A stretch of 64,000 nucleotides of DNA from Flavobacteriales bacterium (GTDB taxonomy: Bacteria; Bacteroidota; Bacteroidia; Flavobacteriales_F; PHOS-HE28): assembly GCA_016717225.1 (NCBI GenBank), contig JADKGB010000019.1:29115-93114 (forward strand), in the 5' to 3' direction. The position numbers and the translations under genes were made by a program. Below, in pieces: positions 18,680-27,701 of the stretch (its first letter is position 1; each line of letters begins with the position of its first letter). The notes below the pieces were generated by a model that ran no database searches, was not told where the DNA came from, and saw only the letters and a list, made by a program, of their open reading frames with translations.

Positions 18680-19900
18680 ATGTCTTCCCTGCACCAGGAC
18701 TTTCTCGATCATCTCGCGCAAACCAGCCCACACCCGCTGGCTTTGGACATCGTAAAGGCCGAAGGTTGTTACCTATATGATCGATCAGGCAAGCGCTACC
18801 TCGACTTGGTAGCAGGTTTAGCCGTGAACAACGTGGGCCACAGGCATCCCAACGTGATCTCCGCGATCAAAGATCAATGCGACAAATACCTGCATGTGAT
18901 CCCCTACGGTGAGTTCGTGCAGGAGCCGCAGGTACGTTTCGCGGAGAAGCTCACCTCCCTCCTGCCGCCCTCGCTTAACAGCGTCTACTTCGTGAACAGC
19001 GGCACGGAGGCCATCGAAGCGTCGTTGAAGCTTGCCAAGCGAGCAACGGGTCGCATGCAGGTGATAGGCTGCAAGAAAAGCTATCACGGCAGCACACATG
19101 GCTCGCTCAGCCTCACGGACAACGAACAGAAACGCTATCGAAACCTGCCCTTGTTGCCGGACACCGCACACATCACCTTCGGCTCGGCGGGCCAGGTGGA
19201 TGAAGCGATGGAAGACTTGTCGCTGATAACCGAGCGAACGGCGTGCGTGGTGGTGGAACCGATCCAAGGCGACGCGGGTGTGCGCATCCCAGACCAGTCA
19301 TGGATGTCGGCCTTGCGCAAGCGTTGTGACGACGTTGGTGCGTTGCTCGTTTTCGATGAAGTGCAGACAGGCTTCGGGCGCACGGGCAAGCTCTTCGCCT
19401 TCGAGCATCCCGGCGAAGGCCGGGACGGCGTAGTGCCCGACATTCTCGTGTTGGGCAAAGCCCTGGGCGGCGGCCTGCCCATGGGCGCCTTCGTCAGTTC
19501 ACGCGAGCGTATGGAGTTGCTCACACATGATCCTGTGCTGGGGCACATCACCACTTTCGGCGGGCACCCACTACCCTGTGTGGCCGGGCTCGCGGCGGTG
19601 AACGCATTGCACGACGAATGCATGATCCCCAACGCGCAACGAATGGGATCGCTCTTCAAGGAACTCCTGGTTCACCCGAAGATCAAGGAAGTGCGCGGGA
19701 AAGGATTGATGCTGGCCGTGGAACTCGCTGACGGGGACCTGGTGCAACGTGTTGTTCTGGGATGTTTGGAGAAGGGCGTGCTGGGATTCTGGTTCTTGAG
19801 CTGCCCCACGGCGTTCCGGATCGCGCCGCCCTTGGTGATCGATGAAGGACAAGTAAAGAAGGCTTGCTCGGTGATACTTGCCGAGCTTGACTTAGGCTGA
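18680..19900 (+). CDS. Class III pyridoxal-phosphate aminotransferase
   Basis: A 406-residue fold-type I enzyme of the acetylornithine/4-aminobutyrate group. The frame is open upstream, but 18680 gives the natural N-terminus MSSLHQDFLDHLAQTSPHP. Family marks are FVNSGTEAIEASLKLAKRAT for the cofactor phosphate site, VFDEVQTGFGRTGKLFAFEH with the Asp that binds the PLP ring nitrogen, and LVLGKALGGGLPMGAF, in which the Lys carries PLP. Substrate cannot be decided between ornithine, GABA, lysine or beta-alanine types. It is monocistronic, following a terminator and converging on the CoA-binding gene. Confidence 0.92.
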   Translation: MSSLHQDFLDHLAQTSPHPLALDIVKAEGCYLYDRSGKRYLDLVAGLAVNNVGHRHPNVISAIKDQCDKYLHVIPYGEFVQEPQVRFAEKLTSLLPPSLNSVYFVNSGTEAIEASLKLAKRATGRMQVIGCKKSYHGSTHGSLSLTDNEQKRYRNLPLLPDTAHITFGSAGQVDEAMEDLSLITERTACVVVEPIQGDAGVRIPDQSWMSALRKRCDDVGALLVFDEVQTGFGRTGKLFAFEHPGEGRDGVVPDILVLGKALGGGLPMGAFVSSRERMELLTHDPVLGHITTFGGHPLPCVAGLAAVNALHDECMIPNAQRMGSLFKELLVHPKIKEVRGKGLMLAVELADGDLVQRVVLGCLEKGVLGFWFLSCPTAFRIAPPLVIDEGQVKKACSVILAELDLG

Positions 19901-19929
19901 ACGCAGGCGCCTCTCGCAAGCAGCGCAAC

Positions 19930-20295
19930 TCAATACTGCCCCGTCCCCAACATCACCAACGTACACGCCTCCAGTACCTCAATACCCTGCTCTTCAGCTT
20001 TGCGCGCGAAGTCGGGGTTCTCCGCGCCTGGGTTGAAGATGATCCGCTTAGGCGCAAGTTGCAGGATGAGTTGCTCCCACTGTTCCTGGTTGCGCTCTCC
20101 CAGGTAGATCGTAACGGTATCGAACACGACAGTAGAAGGAATGGAAGTGTGAATAGGCGTTCCATTGATCGAGCCAACACGCTTTCCCACTGCTGTCACC
20201 AGATGCCCATGTTCCAAAAGACTTCGAACGGCCTTGTTCGCGTAGCGTTCGGTGTTTTCGCTGGCGCCAAGGACCAACGTGTGTTTCACTTGCAT
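19930..20295 (-). CDS. CoA-binding domain protein (YccU-like)
   Basis: A 121-residue Rossmann-type protein. The N-terminal nucleotide loop VLGASENTERYANKAVRSLL and the end motif RIIFNPGAENPDFARKAEEQ match the small CoA_binding family, related to the first domain of succinyl-CoA synthetase alpha. The start at 20295 (MQVKHTLVLGAS) is preferred to the longer frame at 20346. Function in small stand-alone members is not established. The gene is convergent with the aminotransferase and divergent from the LpxH-like gene. Confidence 0.9.
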   Translation of the reverse strand: MQVKHTLVLGASENTERYANKAVRSLLEHGHLVTAVGKRVGSINGTPIHTSIPSTVVFDTVTIYLGERNQEQWEQLILQLAPKRIIFNPGAENPDFARKAEEQGIEVLEACTLVMLGTGQY

Positions 20296-20400
20296 GGCAC
20301 AAAGGTCGACCGGAACCAACACACCGTTGTGGGGATTTCCATGCACTTAACACTGTCGGAACAATAGAGCAATATGAAGGCTTGACTTTTGCGTCCCAAG

Positions 20401-21195
20401 ATGGATAAACGCAAGATCGACATACTGGTACTCAGTGATCTGCACTTGGGCTCGTTCGGCTGCCGTGCCGGCGAATTGCTCACGTATCTGCGCAGTGTAT
20501 CCCCGGAAAAAGTGATCCTCAACGGTGATATAATCGACATCTGGGCGTTCAACAAGAAGTACTTCCCCAAGGAGCACATGCGCGTTGTTAAGAAGCTGCT
20601 CAAGTGGAGTGCGAAGATCCCGGTGTACTACATCACTGGCAACCATGATGAGGCGCTAAGACGCTACAGTCCGGCACAATTGGGCAATTTACACTTGGTG
20701 GATAAGCTTGTGCTTGAGATCGACGGCCGAAGCCATTGGTTCTTCCATGGTGACATATTCGACGCTACCATGAAAAACGCCAAGTGGTTGGCCAAATTGG
20801 GCGGCTTCGGTTACGATCTGCTGATGCGCTTGAACCATTGGGTGAACCTTGCTCTCACCTTGTTCGGCAGGCCGCGGATGAGCTTCAGCAAGCGTGTTAA
20901 GGACAGTGTGAAAAGCGCAGTGAACTTCATCAGCGACTTTGAAACCACGATGGTGGAGATCGCCCTTAACGAAGGCCACCAAGCCGTGGTCTGTGGTCAT
21001 ATTCACCAACCGCGCATCAGCACGATCCGCTCCGCACATGGCACTGTTGACTATCTCAATAGTGGTGACTGGATCGAGAATCTGAGCGCGTTGGAATACA
21101 CGAACCAGCGTTGGACCCTGTACAAGCATGAGTTGATGGAGGAACCCATCGACGACCTCGTGGATGCGGAAGATCTTTTGTTCAGCGCGGTGTAG
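20401..21195 (+). CDS. UDP-2,3-diacylglucosamine hydrolase-like metallophosphoesterase (LpxH-like)
   Basis: A 264-residue calcineurin-like phosphoesterase. All metal motifs are present: LSDLHLGSFG near residue 9, NGDIIDIWAF, TGNHDEALRR and CGHIHQPRI. The linked sequence RAGELLTYLRSVSPEKVILN and a long helical insertion (WLAKLGGFGYDLLMRLNHW) are as in Bacteroidota proteins annotated as UDP-2,3-diacylglucosamine diphosphatase, which make lipid X for lipid A. Assignment as the true LpxH rather than a paralogue is uncertain. Its last 14 bases overlap, tail to tail, with the acyltransferase gene on the other strand. Confidence 0.85.
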   Translation: MDKRKIDILVLSDLHLGSFGCRAGELLTYLRSVSPEKVILNGDIIDIWAFNKKYFPKEHMRVVKKLLKWSAKIPVYYITGNHDEALRRYSPAQLGNLHLVDKLVLEIDGRSHWFFHGDIFDATMKNAKWLAKLGGFGYDLLMRLNHWVNLALTLFGRPRMSFSKRVKDSVKSAVNFISDFETTMVEIALNEGHQAVVCGHIHQPRISTIRSAHGTVDYLNSGDWIENLSALEYTNQRWTLYKHELMEEPIDDLVDAEDLLFSAV

Positions 21196-22954
21196 CTGCG
21201 GCGGCGACGTCTACCATTCCGCGCTTCAAGTCCTCTACGATCTTCTCAGGCAATTTCGTCAGGTCCAAAAGCATAAGGCCATCGAGTGCATCGTTGAACT
21301 TGGGATCGCTGTTGAATCCGATGATGCGGGCACCGAGTTGCAGGTACTTCTTCAATAAAACAGGCACCGAGGATCCTTCCGGTTCCATATCGGCAATGAT
21401 GCGATCCAGTTTTTTCACATCCTCTCCGCTCGCTTCGAGCAAAGCACCGTCGTCGGTTTTTCCTGGATGGAACACAAAGCGGTTCCGTGGATGAACGTGC
21501 TTCGCCAAGGCTTCGTCATAATGGTACTTCCGCACGAACTCCAACATAAGCCCACGAGCGAAGTGACTGTACGTTCCACTGATGGAGACAGGACCTATCA
21601 AGTATCGATACGACGGATTGCTGATGACATGCAGCAGCAGACCACGCCATAGAAGGAACAGCGGCAGGCGATGCTTCTGGTATTCGGGCGGAACAAAGGA
21701 CCTGCCCAACTCGAAGCTCTGCGCGAGGATCCGTTGCATCGGGCGACCCATTCGGAACAACGTATAGGTATAGAACCCGCGTTTGCCATAGCGTTCCATG
21801 ATGCGTGCGCCATCGCCGATACGGTATGCACCCGCGATGCGATGCTGTTCCCGGTCCCACAGGAACAGATGGTCGTAGTAGAGATCGAACTCATCCAGGT
21901 CGATCCGTTTGTTGGTGCCTTCGCCGACTGCGCGGAAAGCGATCTCGCGCAGGCGACCGATCTCGCGCACGATGTGCGGGATGCGCTCACTGGGTGCCAG
22001 GTAAAGGTCGAATTCAGCCTGGCTACTGAGCTTGAGTTTGGAGATCGCACGCACTTCCCGCTCGATGTCCTGCTGCGGTTGTGCTTCGCTGATCGGCTTG
22101 GCTGTGCGCGGGAAGCGAAGTGGATTGAACTGTTCGCGCTTCACTTGAACACCGGAACCAAGCGCATAGGTCTTGGCACGCAAGTACCGTGATAGTTGCT
22201 CCACTGAACCCAACGCCGACATCTCCTTGGGCTGTATGGCTTTGCCGATGCGCATACGTACCCGTTTGCCACGCATTCTCAGCATCTCCTTAGGAAGAAC
22301 AACTGTTCGCAAACTGGGATGGATCATTCCGAGCATCTGGAAAATGATGCTGTTGGCTCCATCGAACCAAACCGGCACAACGGGAACATTCGCGTTCCGG
22401 ATCAGCTTGATCACGGGCGTCTTCCATCGTGGATCCACCACCGCGTTCATGTCCGTTCGGTAGCTGCTCACCTCACCAGCCGGAAAAATGCCGAGCGCAC
22501 CACCTTGGGCCAAATGCTCCATCGCCTGGCGCATACCTTGAAAACTGCTGCGCGACTTCAACTCTTCGAACGGGTTCACCCCGATGAAGCGATCTTTCAA
22601 TGGTTCCAACTGTTGCAGCATGAAGTTGGCCATCACTTTCACCTCGGGTCGTACCCTTTGCAACACCTGAATGAGCGCAAGACCATCGATGGCTCCGTAT
22701 GGGTGATTGGCCACAATGACCAACCCACCTTCCGTGGGGATCTGCGCCAGATCATCCTGATCCACTTCGATGCCGAATTCAAGGTGATCGAACAGTGCCT
22801 TGATAAAATCTTGACCTGGTTTTTGTTCGATCTCGTTGTAAAAACGCTCCAAACGGTTCAAGCCGCTTACCTCGGCCAACATGGCAATGCGGGGATCACC
22901 CGGCCGCATATGGCTGGCTTTGGCGAGTTCGGCGGGGTTTACCAGTTTCTTCAC
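21182..22954 (-). CDS. Bifunctional acyltransferase, LPLAT plus OlsB-like domain (OlsF-type)
   Basis: About 590 residues. The N-terminal half is a PlsC-like acyltransferase with NHPYGAIDG and FPAGEVSSY. The C-terminal half is an OlsB/GNAT-like N-acyltransferase (YYDHLFLWDREQHRIAGAYR and YLIGPVSISGTYS). This order matches OlsF enzymes that make ornithine or other amino-acid lipids in both N- and O-acylation steps. The frame is open to 23137, but that start would overlap the divergent gene at 23113. A GTG at 22954 (VKKLVNPAELAKAS) fits family starts and leaves about 160 bases for promoters. The start is inference; the stop is firm. Confidence 0.85.
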   Translation of the reverse strand: MKKLVNPAELAKASHMRPGDPRIAMLAEVSGLNRLERFYNEIEQKPGQDFIKALFDHLEFGIEVDQDDLAQIPTEGGLVIVANHPYGAIDGLALIQVLQRVRPEVKVMANFMLQQLEPLKDRFIGVNPFEELKSRSSFQGMRQAMEHLAQGGALGIFPAGEVSSYRTDMNAVVDPRWKTPVIKLIRNANVPVVPVWFDGANSIIFQMLGMIHPSLRTVVLPKEMLRMRGKRVRMRIGKAIQPKEMSALGSVEQLSRYLRAKTYALGSGVQVKREQFNPLRFPRTAKPISEAQPQQDIEREVRAISKLKLSSQAEFDLYLAPSERIPHIVREIGRLREIAFRAVGEGTNKRIDLDEFDLYYDHLFLWDREQHRIAGAYRIGDGARIMERYGKRGFYTYTLFRMGRPMQRILAQSFELGRSFVPPEYQKHRLPLFLLWRGLLLHVISNPSYRYLIGPVSISGTYSHFARGLMLEFVRKYHYDEALAKHVHPRNRFVFHPGKTDDGALLEASGEDVKKLDRIIADMEPEGSSVPVLLKKYLQLGARIIGFNSDPKFNDALDGLMLLDLTKLPEKIVEDLKRGMVDVAAAATPR

Positions 22955-23112
22955 AGCAGGTCTACGGCCAAATGTAGCCGCACAACCCTTGGACAGTTTT
23001 CGCTCGATCTTTTTCCATTCGTCGGCGGAAAGGATGCTGTTCAGGTCGCCAAGGAGACTTACTTTCGGGATCCTTATCCCCGAATCGTCACTTCGGCTCA
23101 ATCCCAACACCC

Positions 23113-26100
23113 ATGCTCCGAACATTGCGCAATTCATTCTTACTTGCTCTTCTGGCTATACCGGCTTCATTGTCTGCCCAAACCACTTGGTGGGGAATGA
23201 CCGCCTCGGGTGGGGCCAGCGGCGTTGGCACTATTTACTCCATTACCGAAGCGAACGTTTTCACGAAGAAGTACGACTTCACCCGATTTGAAGGTGGTAG
23301 TCCCAAGGGAGATGTGATCAAAGCCAGCAATGGTCTCTATTATGGTGTAACAGAGTTCGGAGGAACCGCCGGTGTAGGTGTTCTATACAGCTACAACCCG
23401 AGTACAGGCGCCTATACTGTTCTTGTGAATTTTTCCACAAGCACCTCTGCTCCCGCAATAGGTGCAAGACCCTATCGCGGGTTGATGCAAGCGGCCAATG
23501 GGAAACTGTATGGCACGTGTAGCCAAGGTGGAGTGAACAACGTGGGTACTCTTTTTGAGTACGTTATCGGAGGTGCCTTGACGAAACGCGTCGATTTCGA
23601 TGCCCTCTCAACAGCTGCAAGCAAAGGCAGCACACCACGATGCCGATTGATGCAGGCCAGTAACGGTCTGATATACGGTGTAACCCAACTGGGTGGTGTC
23701 AACAATCGTGGGGTGCTTTATCAATTCAATACCAGCACCAACGTGTTCACCAAACGATTTGATTTCACTGCATTTCCCAGTCTTACCGGTGGCCAGCCCT
23801 TTGGTGGGCTTACCGCCCCCGCCAGTGGTACGCTGCTGTATGGCATAACCCAGAGCGGCGGGGCTAATGTCGGCGGTGTGATCTACTCGTTCAATACCGC
23901 CAATAACGCATACACGGCGGTGTACGACTTTACCCAAGCAACCGGCCGCTTCCCGTTGGGCGAAATGGTACTGGCGCCAAACGGATCGCTCTACGGAACC
24001 ACTACAGCCGGCGGCACGAATAATTTGGGAGTCATTTTCAGTTATGACCCTGTGACCGACACATACACGAATCGCTTCAACTTGACCTCTGTATCCGGCA
24101 GCAGTCCATTCGCCCGTATGATCCTGGGGAGCAATGGCCTCTTGTATGGAACAGCCGATCAAGGGGGTCTTAGCAATGCAGGCACGATCTTCTCTTTCAA
24201 CACAACGACCAATGCGTTGAGCGTGGTTTACAATTTGTCCGATGGCGGTTTCTCGGACCCATGGGCTGGAGTGATCGAAGACCCGGCTGGTACCCTTGTA
24301 GGTGTTGCGAACGACGGTGGCACTGGTAACGAGGGCGCACTCTTCAAGGTGTTGCTTTCTTCTGGAGTAGACACTGAACTGGTGCCCTTTGGTTTCTCGA
24401 ACGGAAGCACGCCGAAAGGGCGTTTGTTGAAAGCGAGCAATGGCTTGTTCTACGGCCTCACCAGCACGGGAGGAACCGAGAACACAGGCATCCTGTTCTC
24501 CTTTGATCCGGTCACCAGCACCTTTGTTCGCCTGGTGAATTTCACGAATGCCACTTTCGGAACTTTCCCGCTCGGAACATTGGTTGAATCAGGTGGTAAA
24601 TTGTACGGATTGTGCAGTGGTGGTGGTACGGCAAATGGTGGTACCCTTTTCGAGTACACGATATCCACGAACACCTGCGTGAAGAAGAAGGACATCGCAC
24701 TTCAGTCAGCAGGCACCGTTCCACAGAACGGCTTGTTCAAAGCGGGCAACGGGACGCTTTACGGCAACACCTCTGTTGGCAGCACGAATGGACAAGGCGC
24801 TCTTTTCTCCTATGTCGCATCGACCAACGCCTTCACCAAGTTGTTCGATTTCACGGTTGCTTCTGGTAGCCAACCGTTGGGTGATCTGACCCAAGCGAGC
24901 AACGGACTGCTTTATGGTACGTGCAGCGGAAATGGGCAATTCGGTAAAGGCTCTTTGTATTCTTGGAATCCAGGTACCAGCGTTTTCACCACGCTATACA
25001 GCTTCGACGGTTTCCAAGGAGGTGTTCCAGCTGGTGAGGTGCTCGATGCAGGCAACGGTAAATTGTATGGCACGTTCCGCGAGGACGGGCAAGGGTTCAG
25101 TGGAGGCATTTTCACCTGGGAGATCGCGACCTCCATTTACAATGAAGAGTACAGCTTCAACATTGCGCCTGTTACTACAGATGGAAAGCTCTCCGAATCC
25201 AACTTGATCAAGGGTACGGATGGTCTTTTGTATGGCACCGCAACACAAGGTGGCAGCGGAGACTTAGGGGTTCTGTTCCGTTACAACCCAACAACACCGG
25301 CACTCACTACGCTTCAAACCTTTGCCGGAATTTCGAATGGCCAGTACCCCTTTGATGGACTTGCCTCCGAAACACTTCCGGCAACGAATGTTTCGCTCAA
25401 CGCGAAGGTCTTCCTTGAAGGCCCTTTCAATAGCGGAACCGGAACCATGAACAACACACTTCGAACATTGACCGGAGGAAATGGATTCCCGACCACCGAG
25501 CCATTCACATCAGCCGGTTTCACCATTGTTGGCGGTGGTGGCGAAACGATCAATCCGACCGTGCTTGCGACAACGGGCAACAACGCCGTGGTCGATTGGG
25601 TGCTGCTGGAATTGCGCGATAAGAACACACCGGCCACCATTTTGCGTACCAAGGCGATGCTTCTTCAAAGCGACGGCGATATTGTGGATACGGATAACAG
25701 CTCGGCACCCGCCTTTCCGTTGGGTCCGGACAATTATTATGTGGCCGTTCGACAGCGCAACCACTTCGGGGTGATGACGAGTGCTGCTGTCGCATTGAGC
25801 GGCACGCCTGTCACTGTCGACTTTACCTCGCCTGCACAGGGGAACTTCGGCACGAACGCGCAAAAGACGATCGGTGCTGTCCGCGCTTGCTGGGCAGGTA
25901 ACGTTGTACGCAACAGCACCATTCAATACGTTGGCGCGAACAATGACCGGGACCCTATCCTTGTGCGGGTAGGGAGCACTGTGCCTACGAATGTGGTCAC
26001 TGGCTACTTCGCCGAAGACGTGAATCTCGACGGTAACGTATTGTATGTTGGCGCTGGCAATGACCGCGACCCCATACTGGTCAATGTTGGCGGCACAACG

Positions 26101-26133
26101 CCGAACAACACGTTCAATGAGCAACTACCCTGA
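23113..26133 (+). CDS. Secreted GloVer-repeat protein with a dockerin-like C-terminal module
   Basis: A 1006-residue protein with a signal peptide (LRNSFLLALLAIPASLSAQ). Residues about 30-750 hold some 14 copies of a roughly 50-residue repeat with the core LYGTTxxGGxNxxGxxF, the GloVer tandem repeat (TIGR03803-type) thought to form a beta-propeller-like surface. The last 240 residues form a distinct module that ends with two copies of a NDRDPILV element, the second preceded by DVNLDGNVLY, reminiscent of a dockerin calcium loop. The same module ends the phosphatase at 58261. No canonical T9SS domain is seen; the module may replace it. A terminator follows. Confidence 0.88.
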   Translation: MLRTLRNSFLLALLAIPASLSAQTTWWGMTASGGASGVGTIYSITEANVFTKKYDFTRFEGGSPKGDVIKASNGLYYGVTEFGGTAGVGVLYSYNPSTGAYTVLVNFSTSTSAPAIGARPYRGLMQAANGKLYGTCSQGGVNNVGTLFEYVIGGALTKRVDFDALSTAASKGSTPRCRLMQASNGLIYGVTQLGGVNNRGVLYQFNTSTNVFTKRFDFTAFPSLTGGQPFGGLTAPASGTLLYGITQSGGANVGGVIYSFNTANNAYTAVYDFTQATGRFPLGEMVLAPNGSLYGTTTAGGTNNLGVIFSYDPVTDTYTNRFNLTSVSGSSPFARMILGSNGLLYGTADQGGLSNAGTIFSFNTTTNALSVVYNLSDGGFSDPWAGVIEDPAGTLVGVANDGGTGNEGALFKVLLSSGVDTELVPFGFSNGSTPKGRLLKASNGLFYGLTSTGGTENTGILFSFDPVTSTFVRLVNFTNATFGTFPLGTLVESGGKLYGLCSGGGTANGGTLFEYTISTNTCVKKKDIALQSAGTVPQNGLFKAGNGTLYGNTSVGSTNGQGALFSYVASTNAFTKLFDFTVASGSQPLGDLTQASNGLLYGTCSGNGQFGKGSLYSWNPGTSVFTTLYSFDGFQGGVPAGEVLDAGNGKLYGTFREDGQGFSGGIFTWEIATSIYNEEYSFNIAPVTTDGKLSESNLIKGTDGLLYGTATQGGSGDLGVLFRYNPTTPALTTLQTFAGISNGQYPFDGLASETLPATNVSLNAKVFLEGPFNSGTGTMNNTLRTLTGGNGFPTTEPFTSAGFTIVGGGGETINPTVLATTGNNAVVDWVLLELRDKNTPATILRTKAMLLQSDGDIVDTDNSSAPAFPLGPDNYYVAVRQRNHFGVMTSAAVALSGTPVTVDFTSPAQGNFGTNAQKTIGAVRACWAGNVVRNSTIQYVGANNDRDPILVRVGSTVPTNVVTGYFAEDVNLDGNVLYVGAGNDRDPILVNVGGTTPNNTFNEQLP

Positions 26134-26153
26134 TCGTCGTGTAGAATTTGAAT

Positions 26154-26182
26154 GGAAGGCCTCCCTTATCGGGGGGCCTTCT
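26154..26182. terminator. Probable bidirectional terminator between convergent genes
   Basis: The arms AAGGCCTCCC and GGGGGGCCTT pair around TTATC, with TTCTTTCC on one side. The hairpin lies 22 bases after the GloVer gene stop and 8 bases before the end of the leftward transglutaminase-like gene, so it could serve both. Confidence 0.6.
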
Positions 26183-26188
26183 TCTTTC

Positions 26189-27118
26189 CTACAAGTCCAG
26201 AATACCCTTGATCGTCTCGTCCATCACTTCGCCGCCAGGATAATGGCGCGTGTAATCGAGGTTGATCCAGCGATCACCATATTCATCGGTGTGGTAGTAC
26301 ACGGTCGCGTGCCGTGCGATGTCTGGAAAAAGCTCTTCACGCACCAAGTGCGCGGCGCGCTTCATGGCTGATCCATCCCCTATTTTCAATTCAGGATAGA
26401 TATGGCCTGTTGTACGTACCAAACGCACTTCACCGCCAATTGCTTTGATGCAGGCCGCCATCAGTATAGCGTGGTCATCGCAGTCTCCGGCAAGAAGGTT
26501 CGCGCTTTCACTGGCACTTGCGAAGTATTCCCCATCCTTGACATCGCTCACATAGGTCCAAGAGGAGTTTATCACTTTGAACACGGAGAATGCTTGCACC
26601 AACGTGTATTCGTCCTCGCGTACCGGCACTTCGGTGAACCAGAGTGTCGCCGATCTTACAGCGAATGACCGCACGGCCGGGCTATTGTAATCGATCCGAG
26701 AGCGAAGCACGTCCGCATTCTGGAACGGGCCGATATCCTTCATCATCAATGGCGACATTTCAGTGTTATCCCGTATCGACCTCATGAAGGAAGCGTAGTC
26801 ACGATAAACCTCACGAAAGCCATAACCGCCTGTCATCCCGGTTATGGTCAAACATCCCACGCCGACCACAAGTACAGTGTAGACCGCCAATTGAAAACGC
26901 TTCACAAGCACAATGAAAGCACCGAGGATCAGAGCGAACGTGATCAACGTATCCAATCTCCACCCATTGCCTACAGGCAGGATCAGTCCAGGCACATGTG
27001 GATGTACCAATAGGAACATGGGGAGCGTGAGCAAAAGTGCGACCAGGTAGATGATCACTCCATGCGCGAACCCATGGCCCTCGTTCTTTCCTCCCGACGC
27101 TTCAACTGGTTCATCCAT
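26189..27118 (-). CDS. Membrane-anchored transglutaminase-like protein
   Basis: A 309-residue protein with three to four N-terminal membrane helices (about 18-105) and a soluble C-terminal domain. The domain carries the transglutaminase/cysteine-protease triad pattern: GDCDDHAILMAACIKAIG with the nucleophilic Cys, TGHIYPELKIG with the His, and WINLDYTRHY with the Asp. Such domains cleave or cross-link proteins or peptides, and orientation suggests the outer face of the inner membrane. Nothing in context gives the substrate. It starts 3 bases after a small upstream gene of unknown function, with which it probably forms an operon. Confidence 0.85.
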   Translation of the reverse strand: MDEPVEASGGKNEGHGFAHGVIIYLVALLLTLPMFLLVHPHVPGLILPVGNGWRLDTLITFALILGAFIVLVKRFQLAVYTVLVVGVGCLTITGMTGGYGFREVYRDYASFMRSIRDNTEMSPLMMKDIGPFQNADVLRSRIDYNSPAVRSFAVRSATLWFTEVPVREDEYTLVQAFSVFKVINSSWTYVSDVKDGEYFASASESANLLAGDCDDHAILMAACIKAIGGEVRLVRTTGHIYPELKIGDGSAMKRAAHLVREELFPDIARHATVYYHTDEYGDRWINLDYTRHYPGGEVMDETIKGILDL

Positions 27119-27121
27119 TGG

Positions 27122-27520
27122 TCAGGCAATATGGGAAGGAGCATGGCGAACTACCTCGATCCTTGGCAGGAAGATCCGATCCGTCAGCATCATTTGTGAC
27201 TCTGTGCAAGTGAACGTCGATCTACGGTGCGGGTCCCGCGAACCTATTTCATCAACTCCTTCCTGCAACGCAAATTTCGCTCGCCAAGAACCACACGGAT
27301 CGATAAAAGCTCCATGCCCGGTTCTATCTCGATCCTCAACGTGAAGAATATCAACATTTGCAAACAGGCATGAAACGGCTGCTAAGTCGAAGTTCACACG
27401 CATGATCAGAAGCATTGGTGCACGAAACGTAACTGTTGCGGCATTCCACGGATCGAGATCGCTTTGATCATCACGACCGCCCCTATCGGATAAGAAAACA
27501 CGAATGTCGAGACGATTCAT
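27122..27520 (-). CDS. Small protein of unknown function upstream of the transglutaminase-like gene
   Basis: A 132-codon frame starting at ATG 27520 and ending 3 bases before the transglutaminase-like start, typical operon spacing. The predicted protein is mixed in composition with no signal peptide or membrane helix and no motif I recognise; it contains RDPHRRSTFTCTES and four cysteines. Conservation cannot be judged from here. It may be a real gene or a chance frame; the spacing is the main support. The 180 bases between its start and the M23 gene hold the likely divergent promoters, none of which I could define. Confidence 0.5.
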   Translation of the reverse strand: MNRLDIRVFLSDRGGRDDQSDLDPWNAATVTFRAPMLLIMRVNFDLAAVSCLFANVDILHVEDRDRTGHGAFIDPCGSWRAKFALQEGVDEIGSRDPHRRSTFTCTESQMMLTDRIFLPRIEVVRHAPSHIA

Positions 27521-27701
27521 AAGACGCCTTGTCGCACGCTTAACGCAATTTCACATAACGTGCAAAAACCACCCGAAAGGGCTTGAAAGTGCTGTGCGGC
27601 ACACCGTTCCGTACATACTATTGTTCTCAGGCACCAGTTGTTGATGGCCGTTCGTCGAAGGCCCGTTGTAGCGATACCGATCGCGAATACATTCGCCACC
27701 G

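Noticed and set aside
23200..25380. Repeated motifs that could be taken for a CRISPR array or tandem DNA repeat
   Set aside because: Repeats are conserved at protein level (GloVer) with variable nucleotides and no spacers of fixed length.
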